A stretch of 64,000 nt of DNA from Sinomonas atrocyanea (GTDB lineage Bacteria > Actinomycetota > Actinomycetes > Actinomycetales > Micrococcaceae): NCBI RefSeq assembly GCF_030811715.1, contig NZ_JAUSRH010000003.1, forward strand, positions 124,001-188,000. The letters run 5' to 3'. Made by a program: the position numbers and the translations under genes. Under the pieces are notes generated by a model, which had not been told where the DNA came from, ran no database searches, and saw nothing but the letters and a program-made list of their open reading frames with translations. Shown piece after piece: positions 20,284 through 29,391 of this stretch; position 1 is the first letter of the stretch; each line of letters begins with the position of its first letter.

Positions 20284-21876
20284 GTGACCACCAAGCCTGT
20301 CGTCCTCCTCGCCGAAGAACTCTCGCCCGCCACCGTCGCCGCCCTCGGACCGGACTTCGAGATCCGCTACACCGACGGCGCCGACCGCTCCCAGCTGCTG
20401 TCCGCGATCGCGGACGTCGACGCGATCCTCGTCCGCTCCGCCACGCAGGTGGACGCCGAGGCGATCGCCGCCGCGAAGAAGCTCAAGGTCATCGCCCGCG
20501 CCGGCGTCGGCCTCGACAACGTGGACATCAAGGCCGCCACCCAGGCCGGCGTCATGGTCGTGAACGCCCCGACCTCGAACATCGTCTCCGCCGCCGAGCT
20601 CACGTGCGGGCACATCCTCTCCCTCGCCCGCAACATCCCGGCGGCGAACACGTCGCTCAAGGGCGGGGCGTGGAAGCGCTCCAAGTACGCCGGCACCGAG
20701 CTGCTGGACAAGAAGCTCGGCGTGATCGGCCTCGGCCGCATCGGTGCCCTCGTGGCCGCACGCATGCAGGCGTTCGAGATGGACGTCCTCGCCTACGACC
20801 CGTATGTCACGGCCGCGCGGGCCGCCCAGCTGGGCGTCAAGCTCGTGAGCCTCGACGAGCTCCTCGCCCAGAGCGACTTCATCACCATCCACATGCCCAA
20901 GACCCCCGAGACCGTCGGCATGCTGGGCAAGGACGCGTTCGCGAAGATGAAGAACACCGCCTACGTCGTCAACGTGGCCCGCGGCGGCCTTGTCGACGAG
21001 GAGGCCCTCGCCCAGGCGCTCGAGGACGGCCAGATCGGCGGTGCCGGCATCGACGTGTTCGCCAAGGAGCCCAGCACGGACCTGCCGTTCTTCGGCCACG
21101 AGAACGTCGTCGTCACCCCGCACCTCGGCGCCTCGACGGACGAGGCCCAGGAGAAGGCCGGCATCTCGGTCGCCAAGAGCGTCCGCCTCGCCCTCGCCGG
21201 CGAGCTCGTGCCCGACGCCGTGAACGTCGCCGGCGGCGTCATCGCCCCCGACGTCCGCCCGGGCATCCCGCTCATCGAGAAGCTCGGCCGCATCTTCACC
21301 GCCCTCGCGCACGACTCGGTCACCCAGATCGAGGTCGAGGTGGCCGGCGAGATCGCCAACCTCGACGTCAAGTCGCTCGAGCTCGCGGCCCTCAAGGGCG
21401 TCTTCACCGACGTCGTCTCCGAGAAGGTCTCCTACGTCAACGCCCCGGTGCTCGCAGAGCAGCGCGGCGTGGCCGTGCGGCTGCTCACCACGACCGAGGC
21501 GGAGGACTACCGCAACGTCCTGACCATCCGCGGCCTCCTCCAGGACGGCACCCAGGTCTCGGTGGCGGGCACGCTCACCGGCCCCAAGCAGGTCCAGAAG
21601 CTCGTGGGCATCAACGGCTACGACGTCGAGATCCCGATCTCCGAGCACCTCGTGGTCATGTTCTACTCCGACCGCCCGGGCGTCATCGGCACGATCGGCC
21701 ACATCCTCGGCATGAACCAGATCAACATCGCCGGCATGCAGGTGGCCCGCGCCGACGTGGCCGGCCAGGCCATGGCCCTGCTCACCGTCGACTCCGCGAT
21801 CCCCGCCACCGTCCTCGAGACGGTCAAGAGCGAGATCGGCGCGACCGTCCTGCGCGAGGTCGACCTCGAGGACTGA
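20284..21876 (+). CDS. serA: D-3-phosphoglycerate dehydrogenase (long, ACT-containing form)
   Basis: This 530-residue enzyme makes 3-phosphohydroxypyruvate from 3-phosphoglycerate with NAD, committing carbon to serine. Motifs are the NAD fold KKLGVIGLGRIGALVAARM, the catalytic region NVARGGLVDEEAL, AKEPSTDLP and TPHLGASTDEAQ. It is the long type known from Mycobacterium, with an intervening domain (about residues 320-450) and a C-terminal ACT domain (VMFYSDRPGVIGTIGHILG) that binds serine. The GTG at 20284 follows GGAGAGG; longer upstream frames run through the ilvC terminator and are rejected. Confidence 0.95.
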   Translation: MTTKPVVLLAEELSPATVAALGPDFEIRYTDGADRSQLLSAIADVDAILVRSATQVDAEAIAAAKKLKVIARAGVGLDNVDIKAATQAGVMVVNAPTSNIVSAAELTCGHILSLARNIPAANTSLKGGAWKRSKYAGTELLDKKLGVIGLGRIGALVAARMQAFEMDVLAYDPYVTAARAAQLGVKLVSLDELLAQSDFITIHMPKTPETVGMLGKDAFAKMKNTAYVVNVARGGLVDEEALAQALEDGQIGGAGIDVFAKEPSTDLPFFGHENVVVTPHLGASTDEAQEKAGISVAKSVRLALAGELVPDAVNVAGGVIAPDVRPGIPLIEKLGRIFTALAHDSVTQIEVEVAGEIANLDVKSLELAALKGVFTDVVSEKVSYVNAPVLAEQRGVAVRLLTTTEAEDYRNVLTIRGLLQDGTQVSVAGTLTGPKQVQKLVGINGYDVEIPISEHLVVMFYSDRPGVIGTIGHILGMNQINIAGMQVARADVAGQAMALLTVDSAIPATVLETVKSEIGATVLREVDLED

Positions 21877-21908
21877 CCGCCCGCTCCTGCCCGCCCAGCC
21901 GGGCACGC

Positions 21909-21950
21909 ACGACGGCGACCCCCGCCGCCCGCGGTGGGGGTCGCCGTCGT
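21909..21950 (+). terminator. Terminator after serA
   Basis: A perfect 15-bp stem (ACGACGGCGACCCCC / GGGGGTCGCCGTCGT) encloses a 12-nt loop 33 bases after the serA stop. The left arm begins with GACGGCG, as do several other terminators and REP-like hairpins in this window. Confidence 0.75.
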
Positions 21951-22019
21951 CCGTGGTCACTTTCGCCGCGTTTCGCTGTGCTTTGGCCGTCGGCCCGGCG
22001 GATCCGGTAATTTCTTAGG

Positions 22020-23579
22020 GTGAGTCCCGCATCTGAGAAGACACCCTTCTACATCACCACCGCCATCACGTACCCGAATGGGGCCCCGCACATCGGGCAC
22101 GCGTACGAGTACATCTCCGCGGACGCCATGGCGCGCTTCAAGCGGCTCGACGGCTTCGACGTCTTCTTCCTCACGGGCACGGACGAGCACGGGCTCAAGA
22201 TCGCCCAGACCGCCGAGCGGGAGGGCCTCACCCCCCAGCAGTTCGTGGACCGCCAGGCCGAGGTGTACCGCGAGGTCCACGAGCTGCTCGGCACGAGCTA
22301 CGACCGCCTCATCCGCACCACCGACGCCGACCACTACGGCGCCGCCCAGTCCATCTGGAAGCGGATGGCGGACGCAGGGGACATCTACCTCGACAAGTAC
22401 GAGGGCTGGTACTCGGTGCGCGACGAGGCGTTCTACACCGAGGACGAGACCGAGGTGCGCGACGGCGTGCGGTACTCGAAGGAGACCGACACCGAGGTCA
22501 CCTGGACCGCCGAGGAGAGCTACTTCTTCCGGCTCTCCGCCTACCAGGACCGGCTCCTCGCGTACTACGAGTCCCATCCGGAGTTCGGTGCGCCGCAGTA
22601 CCGGTTCAACGAGGTCATCTCCTTCGTCAAGCACGGGCTCGAGGACCTCTCCATCTCGCGGACCTCGTTCGACTGGGGCGTCCCCGTCCCCGACGCGCCG
22701 GGCCACGTCATGTACGTGTGGGTGGATGCGCTCACCAACTACCTCACGGGCGTGGGCTACCCGGACGTCGAGTCCGAGCAGTTCGAGCGGTTCTGGCCCG
22801 CGGACGTGCACATCATCGGCAAGGACATCTCCCGCTTCCACGCGATCTACTGGCCGGCCTTCCTCATGAGCGCGGGCCTCGAGCTGCCCCGGCGGGTCAT
22901 GATCCACGGCTTCCTGCAGAACAACGGCGTGAAGATGTCCAAGTCGCTCGGCAACGTCGTGGCGCCCGCGGACATGATCGCCCAGTACGGCCTCGACGCC
23001 GTCCGCTACTTCTTCCTCCGCGAGGTGCCCTACGGTGCCGACGGCAGCTACAGTCACGAGGCCATCGTCGGACGCATGAACGCGGACCTCGCCAACAACC
23101 TCGGCAACCTCGCCCAGCGATCGCTGTCAATGGTCGCGAAGAACCTCGAGGGTGTGGTCCCGGAGCCGGGGGAGTTCACCGACGCCGACCGTGCGGTCCT
23201 CGACGCCGCGGCTGCCCTGCTGCCCGCCGTCCGGGGGGCCTTCGACCGGCAGGAGTTCTCCCGCGCGCTCGAGGCGATCTGGTCGGTACTCGGCGACACC
23301 AACGCCTACTTCGCCGAGCAGGCCCCGTGGGTGCTGCGCAAGACCGACCCGGCCCGGATGGCCACGGTCCTGTACGTGACGCTCGAGGTGGTCCGCCAGG
23401 TCGGCGTGCTCGTCCAGCCCGTCATGCCTGCCTCCGCGGCCCGGCTGCTCGACGTCCTCGGCCAGCCCGAGGGCGAGGCGCGCCTGTTCGCGGCACTCGG
23501 CACCCCCATCGCCCCCGGCACCCGGCTGCCCGCCCCGGCGCCCGTCTTCCCGCGCTACGAGGAGCCGGCCGGCGTCTGA
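22020..23579 (+). CDS. metG: Methionyl-tRNA synthetase
   Basis: This 519-residue class I synthetase charges tRNA-Met. The HIGH box appears as PHIGHAYEY near residue 22 and the KMSKS box as [14 protein letters not shown] near residue 305. It is the short form without the C-terminal tRNA-binding extension. The start is a GTG with TAATTT 6 nt upstream and no ribosome site, so the mRNA is probably leaderless. It is monocistronic in appearance; the next gene has its own promoter box. Confidence 0.95.
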   Translation: MSPASEKTPFYITTAITYPNGAPHIGHAYEYISADAMARFKRLDGFDVFFLTGTDEHGLKIAQTAEREGLTPQQFVDRQAEVYREVHELLGTSYDRLIRTTDADHYGAAQSIWKRMADAGDIYLDKYEGWYSVRDEAFYTEDETEVRDGVRYSKETDTEVTWTAEESYFFRLSAYQDRLLAYYESHPEFGAPQYRFNEVISFVKHGLEDLSISRTSFDWGVPVPDAPGHVMYVWVDALTNYLTGVGYPDVESEQFERFWPADVHIIGKDISRFHAIYWPAFLMSAGLELPRRVMIHGFLQNNGVKMSKSLGNVVAPADMIAQYGLDAVRYFFLREVPYGADGSYSHEAIVGRMNADLANNLGNLAQRSLSMVAKNLEGVVPEPGEFTDADRAVLDAAAALLPAVRGAFDRQEFSRALEAIWSVLGDTNAYFAEQAPWVLRKTDPARMATVLYVTLEVVRQVGVLVQPVMPASAARLLDVLGQPEGEARLFAALGTPIAPGTRLPAPAPVFPRYEEPAGV

Positions 23580-23654
23580 CGCGCGGAGGCTCCGGGGACG
23601 CGCCCGGGGCGCCGCCGCCGATTCACGCGCGGCCCGGCGGGGTACGGTCCTGAC

Positions 23655-24764
23655 ATGGTGTCGATCGAGCCCGCGAGGGGACTGTCAGCGGACGCGGCCG
23701 CGGAACCGGCAGCCACGGATTCCGCCGCCACGGACTCCACGGCCGCGGACTCCACCGCCGCGGACTCCACGGCGGGGGAGAACATCGCGGAGGCTGCCCG
23801 GGCCGCGGCGGGGGAGTGGCCGGGCCGCGCGCTCGGGCTCGCCCGCCGGCTGGGCGGCACCGCACCGTTCCCCGGCGAGGGCCGGACGAGCGAGCTGTGG
23901 GACCTGTTGGCCGCCCTCGGGGCCGCTGACCTCTCCGTGGCACGGGTCGTCGAGCCCCACCTCGATGCCCTCGCCATCCTCCGCCAGGCCGGGCTCGGCC
24001 GGCCCGAGACCGGGACCGTCTGGGGCGTGTTCGCGGCCGAGGGGCCGGGAGTGAAGCTCAAGGCCCGCCGCACGGCCGAGGGCTGGCGGCTGCAGGGGAC
24101 CAAGCCCTGGTGCTCGCTCGCGGGGGCGCTCAGCCACGCGATCGTGACCGCGCACACCGGCCCGGACACGAGGCGCGCCTTCGCCGTCGGGCTCGGACAC
24201 CCCGGGGTGGCGGTCCGCGAGGGCGGGTGGCACGCGCTCGGCCTCCCCGGCATCCCCAGCGGCCCGGTCGAGTTCGACGGCGTGCCCGCCGAGCCTGTGG
24301 GCGAGGACGGCTGGTACCTCGAGCGGCCCGGCTTCGCGTGGGGCGGGATCGGCGTCGCGGCCGTCTGGCACGGCGGCGCCCTCGGGGTGGCCCGGCGGCT
24401 GTGGGCCGCGGCCTCCCAGCGGACCCCAGACCAGATCGCCCTCGCGCACCTCGGCGCGGCGGACCTCGCGCTCGGGACCGCCCAGGCGGCCCTGGCCGAC
24501 GCCGCCGCGGCCGTGGATGGGGGCGTGGCCGAAGGGGCCGCGGGGGCGCTCCTGGCGCTGCGCGTGCGGGGAACCGTCGCGGCGGCGGCCGAGACGGTCC
24601 TTGGGGTCGTCGACCACGCCCTCGGGCCCGCCCCGCTCGCCTTCGACGCCGAGCACGCCCAGCGGGTCGCGGACCTGCGGCTCTACCTGCGCCAGCACCA
24701 CGCCGAACGGGACACCGCGGCCCTCGGCCGGGCACTGCTGGAGGCGGGGGAGCAGCCGTGGTGA
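23655..24764 (+). CDS. Acyl-CoA dehydrogenase-like flavoprotein
   Basis: A 369-residue protein of the acyl-CoA dehydrogenase superfamily. After a low-complexity N-terminus with a fourfold pentapeptide repeat (ATDSA/ATDST/AADST), it shows the middle beta-domain pattern (WGVFAAEGPGVKLKARR, then GWRLQGTKPWCSLAG) and a helical C-terminal domain ending LYLRQHHAERDTAALGRALL. The usual NA after the WCS position is replaced by LAG, and I could not place a catalytic glutamate, so the reaction is uncertain. The ATG has TACGGT 6 nt upstream (leaderless). Its stop overlaps the start of the PIG-L gene (GTGA). First gene of a three-gene operon. Confidence 0.8.
   Translation: MVSIEPARGLSADAAAEPAATDSAATDSTAADSTAADSTAGENIAEAARAAAGEWPGRALGLARRLGGTAPFPGEGRTSELWDLLAALGAADLSVARVVEPHLDALAILRQAGLGRPETGTVWGVFAAEGPGVKLKARRTAEGWRLQGTKPWCSLAGALSHAIVTAHTGPDTRRAFAVGLGHPGVAVREGGWHALGLPGIPSGPVEFDGVPAEPVGEDGWYLERPGFAWGGIGVAAVWHGGALGVARRLWAAASQRTPDQIALAHLGAADLALGTAQAALADAAAAVDGGVAEGAAGALLALRVRGTVAAAAETVLGVVDHALGPAPLAFDAEHAQRVADLRLYLRQHHAERDTAALGRALLEAGEQPW
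23712..23771. repeat. 15-bp tandem repeat, 4 copies, inside the acyl-CoA dehydrogenase gene
   Basis: Four 15-bp units of the form GCCGCGGACTCCACG start at 23712, 23727, 23742 and 23757. They encode the repeated N-terminal pentapeptide of the dehydrogenase-like protein. The period keeps frame, so the copy number could vary without breaking the gene. Confidence 0.85.
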
Positions 24765-26140
24765 GCTTCAGCCACCTCGACGCCGGCACCCCTGAGGCCC
24801 TCTGGGTCCGTGACGAGCGCCTCGCTGCGACGCCCCCGCTGGACCTCGCGGGGCTCCGCGCCCTCGTGGTCCTCGCCGCCCACCCCGATGACGAGACGCT
24901 CGGCGCCGGCGGCCTCATCGCCCACGCCGCCCGCTCGGGCGCCGCGGTGCATGTGGTCGTCGCGACAGACGGCGAGGCCTCCCACCCCGACTCGCCAACC
25001 TTCAGTCCCGAGCTGCTCGCCGAGATCCGCCGTGGAGAGGTCCGGGCCGCGGTCGGCGCGCTCGCCCCGTCGGCCACCCTCCGATGCCTCGGCCTCCCCG
25101 ACGGCGCCCTCGCCGACCACGGCCCGGCACTCGAGCGGGCGCTGGGAGAGGCCGTCCGCGACGCGCTCGGTGAGGAGGCCGCCGGAGGGGACTGGGCCGG
25201 CGTCGTGCTCGCGGCACCGTGGCGGCACGACGCCCACACGGATCACGACGCCGCGGGCGCCGTGGCCGCGCGCGTGGCGGGCGAGGCCGGCGTGGCGCTG
25301 CTGGAGTACCCCGTGTGGATGTGGCACTGGGCCGCCCCCGGGAGCCCGCAGGTTCCGTGGGCAGAGGCCCGGCGGCTCGAGCTCGCCCCTGCGGTCAGGA
25401 GCGCCAAGGAGCGGGCCCTCGCGCTGCACGTCAGCCAGACGTCGCCGCTGTCGGAGCACTCCGGCGACGAGGCGCTGCTCAGCCCCGGCATGCAGGAGCA
25501 CTTCGAGCGCGGCTTCGAGCTCTACTTCGCCTCGCCTCCGCGGGACGCCGGGGCGACCTTCGACGCGGTGCACGCCGCGAGCCCGGACCCTTGGAACTTC
25601 ACGACCAGCTGGTACGAGCGGCGCAAGCGGGCCGTCACCCTCGCGGCCCTCCCGGCCGCGCGGTACCGGCGGGCGCTTGAGGTGGGCTGCTCGATCGGCG
25701 TCCTCACCGGTGAGCTGGCCGAGCGGGCCGATGAGGTCGTCGCGACCGACGTCAGCCCGCGGGCCCTCGAGCGGGCGGCGGAGCGCCTGCCCCACGCCGC
25801 TGCCATCAGCTGGGAGCACCGCCGCCTGCCGCAGGAATGGCCCGAGGGCGCCTTCGACCTCATCGTCGCCTCGGAGGTCGGCTACTACTTCGGCCCCGCC
25901 GAGCTGGACGAGTTCGTGCGGCGGTGCCTCGGGAGCCTCACGGACGACGGCGCGCTGGTCGCGTGCCACTGGCTCGGCGCCATCGACGGCTGGCAGCTCA
26001 CCGGCGAGGACGTGCACGCGCGCCTGCGGGCCGAGGCTGGCCTCGAGACCGTGGTGCACCACCGAGAGCGGGACTTCCTGCTCGAGGTCTTCGCGAAGCC
26101 CCCCGCAGCGTCCGTGGCGCAGCGCGAGGGCCTCGCATGA
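24761..26140 (+). CDS. Bifunctional PIG-L family deacetylase / SAM-dependent methyltransferase
   Basis: A 459-residue fusion. The N-terminal half (to about residue 230) is a PIG-L/LmbE-type zinc deacetylase with the metal motif AAHPDDETLGAGG near residue 42 and HTDHDAAG near residue 160; this family removes N-acetyl groups from amino sugars. The C-terminal half is a class I methyltransferase resembling NodS, with motif I EVGCSIGVLTGELAERA near residue 308 and ATDVSPRALERA. NodS proteins N-methylate a de-acetylated glucosamine, so the two halves could act in sequence on one substrate. Start overlaps the upstream stop (GTGA); the next gene overlaps the end (ATGA). Confidence 0.85.
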   Translation: MSFSHLDAGTPEALWVRDERLAATPPLDLAGLRALVVLAAHPDDETLGAGGLIAHAARSGAAVHVVVATDGEASHPDSPTFSPELLAEIRRGEVRAAVGALAPSATLRCLGLPDGALADHGPALERALGEAVRDALGEEAAGGDWAGVVLAAPWRHDAHTDHDAAGAVAARVAGEAGVALLEYPVWMWHWAAPGSPQVPWAEARRLELAPAVRSAKERALALHVSQTSPLSEHSGDEALLSPGMQEHFERGFELYFASPPRDAGATFDAVHAASPDPWNFTTSWYERRKRAVTLAALPAARYRRALEVGCSIGVLTGELAERADEVVATDVSPRALERAAERLPHAAAISWEHRRLPQEWPEGAFDLIVASEVGYYFGPAELDEFVRRCLGSLTDDGALVACHWLGAIDGWQLTGEDVHARLRAEAGLETVVHHRERDFLLEVFAKPPAASVAQREGLA

Positions 26141-26844
26141 GCGGAAGGCACGCGATCTCGGACGTCGTGGTGGTCATCCCGGCCAAGGACGAGGAGGAAC
26201 TGCTTCCGGGCTGCCTGCAGTCGGTCGAGGTGGCCGTGCGCGAGCTCGCGGCGGCGGCCCCCCGTGTCCGCGTGGGCGTGACCGTTGTCCTGGACGGCTG
26301 CCGCGACGGATCGGCGGATGCCGTGGCGCGGTGGCCCCGGGCGCGGACGGTCGAGGGCGAGGCCGGGGGCGCGGGCGCGGCGCGGCGCCTCGGGGTGCGG
26401 CATGCGCTGTCCCGGGCAGGGGCGCCGAGGGATCGGGTCTGGATCGCCTCGACCGATGCGGACAGCAGGGTGCCGCGGGACTGGCTCGTCGAGCACGTGG
26501 CCCTCGCGGAGTCCGGCGTCGGGCTCCTGCTGGGCACCGTGGTGCCCGACCCCGCGGACCTCGATCCGGAGCGCCTCGCCGCCTGGCACGGCGCCCACCG
26601 GCTCGCCGACGGACACGGCCACGTCTTCGGGGCGAATCTCGGCGTACGGGCGGACGTCTACGGTGCGGCCGGGGGATTCCCCGCGCGGGCCTCGGGGGAG
26701 GACGAGGCGCTCGTCCTGGCCGCGAAGGCGCTCGGCGTGCGGTGGCGGGCCACCGACGCCTGCCGGGTGGTCACCTCGGGGCGGCTGCGCGGACGGGCGC
26801 CCGGCGGCTTCGCCGACTACCTCGCGGCCGCCCTGCCCTCCTAG
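26137..26844 (+). CDS. Family 2 glycosyltransferase
   Basis: A 235-residue cytosolic GT-A fold transferase. The nucleotide-binding N-terminus VVVVIPAKDEEELLPGCLQS, the VLDGCRDGSADA segment and the metal-binding DXD-type ASTDADSRVP are visible, as is GEDEALVLAAKALG near the C-terminus. It uses a nucleotide sugar; donor and acceptor are unknown. Its ATG overlaps the stop of the deacetylase/methyltransferase gene by four bases, which argues for a joint pathway. No membrane segment is present. Confidence 0.85.
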   Translation: MSGRHAISDVVVVIPAKDEEELLPGCLQSVEVAVRELAAAAPRVRVGVTVVLDGCRDGSADAVARWPRARTVEGEAGGAGAARRLGVRHALSRAGAPRDRVWIASTDADSRVPRDWLVEHVALAESGVGLLLGTVVPDPADLDPERLAAWHGAHRLADGHGHVFGANLGVRADVYGAAGGFPARASGEDEALVLAAKALGVRWRATDACRVVTSGRLRGRAPGGFADYLAAALPS

Positions 26845-26853
26845 CCCGATCCC

Positions 26854-26937
26854 GCGAGGTCACCCCGTGGGTGCGCGAGGTCACCGGGTGGGTGCGCGAG
26901 GTCACCGGGTGGGTGCGTGAGGTCACCCCGTGGGTGC
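26854..26937. repeat. 21-bp tandem repeat, 4 copies (array A)
   Basis: Four units start at 26854, 26875, 26896 and 26917, each a version of GCGAGGTCACC(CC/GG)GTGGGTGC. Each unit contains GGTCACC. The same core in reverse orientation and with the same 21-bp period forms array B at 28022-28126. The two arrays flank the gene at 26973-27938. Confidence 0.88.
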
Positions 26938-26972
26938 TGTACAGGGCGGTACCCGGTCAGCAGGGCCTGTTG

Positions 26973-27938
26973 CTACGCAGCCGGAAACAGGGCGTGCGGG
27001 GTCGTGAGGAAGGCGCGCACCTTCGCACGGAGCGCTACCGGATCGTCGAGTTCCGGCCAGTAGATGTTGAGTACGCGCCACCCGGCGGCCACCAGCCGGG
27101 CTTCTCGTTCCTGCTGAGCGGACACCTTGGCATCCGGCGGCCCGTAATCAAAGTACTTGGCGTATCCGTGGACCTCGATGACGACCCGGCGATCGACCCA
27201 GGCGAAGTCGACGCGCTCGCGGCCGCGCGCCGTCGTGATCCACCGCTGGAGTTCCGGCTCTGGAAGGTTCCATTCCTCCAACAGCAGCCGGAGCCTGGTC
27301 TCAGCGGGTGACTCTGACCGGCCGTCGGCCGCCTCAAGGACCTCGCGTGCCCTCCTGATTCCGCGGGTCCCCTTGGCGTCAGCGACGAGCTGACGCAGGA
27401 CGAGGTGGTCGGCGCCGTGGGCGAGCCCAGAGTCGGCGATGACGACGGCGAGTTCGAACGGCAGCATGCGGGCGCAGTCGAGGATGGTGCGCTCGAGCGA
27501 GGTTACCGCCAGGCCGTTGACAATGCGGATCTGCGTCTCAGGGATGCGCTGGTTGTGGCGCACCACGTCGTCGTTCGGACCGCAATCGCCGCGGCGTCCG
27601 GCGTGCGCGACATGGACGAGAGGGCGGCAGCGCCAGACTGAAAGTCCCCAGATCAGGGCAGCAGAGGTGTAGGAGTAGACGTGCGAGCCGCCGGTTGCGG
27701 CTGCGTTGTGCGCGCAGATGCGGACAACCATGGGATCCGGCGTCCCCGCCAGCGGCGCCGTATAGATGCCTCGCTCGCGCCGCACCAGGTCCCCGGATTC
27801 GGTCAGGGCACGGATGGCGCCGGGACTGATCCCGGCGGAGACCAGCATTGATCGCTGCAGCATCGGGACAGGAGAGAGCGCGTCGTCGCCGAGTTCTTGG
27901 AGCACGCGGCGCTCATGGGGATTGAGGTTGAGGTCCAT
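26973..27938 (-). CDS. AbiEi-like / DUF559 endonuclease-fold protein
   Basis: A 320-residue protein. The N-terminal third resembles AbiEi-type antitoxin winged-helix domains (MLVSAGISPGAIRALTESGD, RRERGIYTAP, then TSAALIWGL). The C-terminus looks like the DUF559/Vsr-like nuclease fold, with ERVDFAWVDRRVVIEVHG and ERDARL-like EREARLVAAGWRVLNIYW. Such orphan proteins are common in Micrococcaceae and their role is untested; defence or DNA repair are guesses. The ATG at 27938 gives MDLNLNPHERRVLQEL; a longer frame to 27998 lacks support. No AbiEii toxin lies nearby. Inverted 21-bp repeat arrays bracket the gene on both sides. Confidence 0.7.
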   Translation of the reverse strand: MDLNLNPHERRVLQELGDDALSPVPMLQRSMLVSAGISPGAIRALTESGDLVRRERGIYTAPLAGTPDPMVVRICAHNAAATGGSHVYSYTSAALIWGLSVWRCRPLVHVAHAGRRGDCGPNDDVVRHNQRIPETQIRIVNGLAVTSLERTILDCARMLPFELAVVIADSGLAHGADHLVLRQLVADAKGTRGIRRAREVLEAADGRSESPAETRLRLLLEEWNLPEPELQRWITTARGRERVDFAWVDRRVVIEVHGYAKYFDYGPPDAKVSAQQEREARLVAAGWRVLNIYWPELDDPVALRAKVRAFLTTPHALFPAA

Positions 27939-28021
27939 GCCTGGAGTCTGGCGCAGCAGTCCCGTTCTTAGACCGACTGGGATGCTGTATGTGGACAACC
28001 GGTGCGGATCGGTTGCCCTAC

Positions 28022-28126
28022 AGGGTGACCTCGCGCCTCCGCGGGGTGACGTCGCGGGCCTTTGGGGTGACCTGGCGCCTCCGCGGGGTGACCTCGCGGC
28101 TCTGCGGGGTGACTTCGCGGCTGCCC
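28022..28126. repeat. 21-bp tandem repeat, 5 copies (array B, inverted relative to array A)
   Basis: Five units start at 28022, 28043, 28064, 28085 and 28106 with the consensus GGGGTGACCTCGCGCCTCCGC. The core GGGGTGACCTCGC is the reverse complement of the array A core. The array lies between the AbiEi-like gene and the leuB promoter. Confidence 0.88.
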
Positions 28127-28191
28127 CGGCGAACCGTCCGAATAGCGAGACTGCGTGCCCAGCATGTGGATGCCTTCGCTAGGCTGACCCC

Positions 28192-29244
28192 ATGACGCAG
28201 ACGCAGCTCGACCTCGCAGTGATCCCCGGAGACGGCATCGGCCCCGAAGTGACGGCCGAGGCGCTCAAGGTCCTCCACCGCGCCCTCGAGGGCACCGGCC
28301 TGGAGGTCAAGGAGACGCACTACAGCCTCGGCGCGCAGCACTGGCTCGAGACCGGCGAGACCCTCTCCGAGGAGACGCTCGCGGACATCCGCGGCCGCGA
28401 CGCGATCCTGTTCGGCGCCGTCGGCGCGGCCCCGGGCGATGCCCGCATCCCCTCGGGCATCCTCGAGCGCGAGGTCCTGCTCAAGCTCCGCTTCAGCCTC
28501 GACCACTGCGTCAACCTCCGCCCGTCGACGCTGTACGCCGGGGTGCCCACCCCCCTGGCGGCGCCGGGCACCATCGACTTCGTGGTGGTCCGCGAGGGCA
28601 CCGAGGGCCCGTACACCGGCAATGGGGGCGCCCTGCGCACGGGGACGCCCCACGAGATCGCCACAGAGGTCTCCGTCAACACCGCCTACGGGGTCGAGCG
28701 CGTGGTGCGGGACGCCTTCCGCCGCGCGACCACGCGCCGGAACAAGGTCACCCTCGTCCACAAGCACAACGTCCTGGTCTACGCCGGCCACCTCTGGAAG
28801 CGCACCGTCGAGGCCGTCGCGGCGGAGTTCCCCGGCGTCGAGCACGACTACCTGCACGTCGACGCCGCGACGATCTTCCTCGTCACCGACCCGTCGCGCT
28901 TCGACGTCATCGTCACGGACAACCTCTTCGGCGACATCCTCACCGACCTCGCCGGCGCCGTCACCGGCGGCATCGGGCTCGCCGCCTCCGGCAACATCAA
29001 CCTCGATGGCACGGCGCCGAGCATGTTCGAGCCGGTCCACGGCTCGGCCCCGGACATCGCCGGCCAGCAGAAGGCCGACCCGACGGCGGCGATCCTCTCG
29101 GCCGCGCTCCTGCTCGAGCACATCGGCCAGGCCGAGGCGGCGGCGCGCATCCAGTCGGCGGTCCGCGCCGACGTCGAGTCCCGAGCCCAGGCCGGCGCCC
29201 GCACCACTGCCCAGATCGGCGACGCGATCGCGGCCCGCCTCTGA
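28192..29244 (+). CDS. leuB: 3-isopropylmalate dehydrogenase
   Basis: This 350-residue NAD-dependent enzyme oxidises and decarboxylates 3-isopropylmalate in leucine synthesis. Family marks are [13 protein letters not shown] at the N-terminus, [25 protein letters not shown], and [27 protein letters not shown] as the cofactor and metal site. The ATG at 28192 has TAGGCT exactly 6 nt upstream and no ribosome site, so translation is predicted to be leaderless. It is separated from leuCD by about 7 kb and from ilvE by a REP-like hairpin. Confidence 0.96.
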   Translation: MTQTQLDLAVIPGDGIGPEVTAEALKVLHRALEGTGLEVKETHYSLGAQHWLETGETLSEETLADIRGRDAILFGAVGAAPGDARIPSGILEREVLLKLRFSLDHCVNLRPSTLYAGVPTPLAAPGTIDFVVVREGTEGPYTGNGGALRTGTPHEIATEVSVNTAYGVERVVRDAFRRATTRRNKVTLVHKHNVLVYAGHLWKRTVEAVAAEFPGVEHDYLHVDAATIFLVTDPSRFDVIVTDNLFGDILTDLAGAVTGGIGLAASGNINLDGTAPSMFEPVHGSAPDIAGQQKADPTAAILSAALLLEHIGQAEAAARIQSAVRADVESRAQAGARTTAQIGDAIAARL

Positions 29245-29264
29245 ACCGGCGCTGGCGGGACGGC

Positions 29265-29290
29265 CGACGGCGGGTGCCCACCCGCCGTCG
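29265..29290. repeat. REP-like palindrome, copy 1
   Basis: CGACGGCGGG and CCCGCCGTCG flank the 6-nt loop TGCCCA, 20 bases after leuB. The same 10-bp arms with different 6-nt loops recur at 33806-33831 and 63229-63254. Besides being a repeat it may terminate leuB transcription. Confidence 0.8.
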
Positions 29291-29391
29291 TCCGTCCCTC
29301 CGTCCGGACACTGCGCAGGCGTAAGCTGGTGGAACTGACAGGCCCCGGGCCCCGGCAGCGACGCCGTCTGCCCGACTGATGTGGAGGAATC

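Noticed and set aside
26973-27938. Complete type IV toxin-antitoxin (AbiE) system
   Set aside because: Only the AbiEi-like protein is present; no AbiEii nucleotidyltransferase gene lies on either side.
26854-28126. Possible CRISPR arrays at the 21-bp and 32-bp repeats
   Set aside because: Units abut directly with no unique spacers, copies are degenerate, and no cas genes are present.
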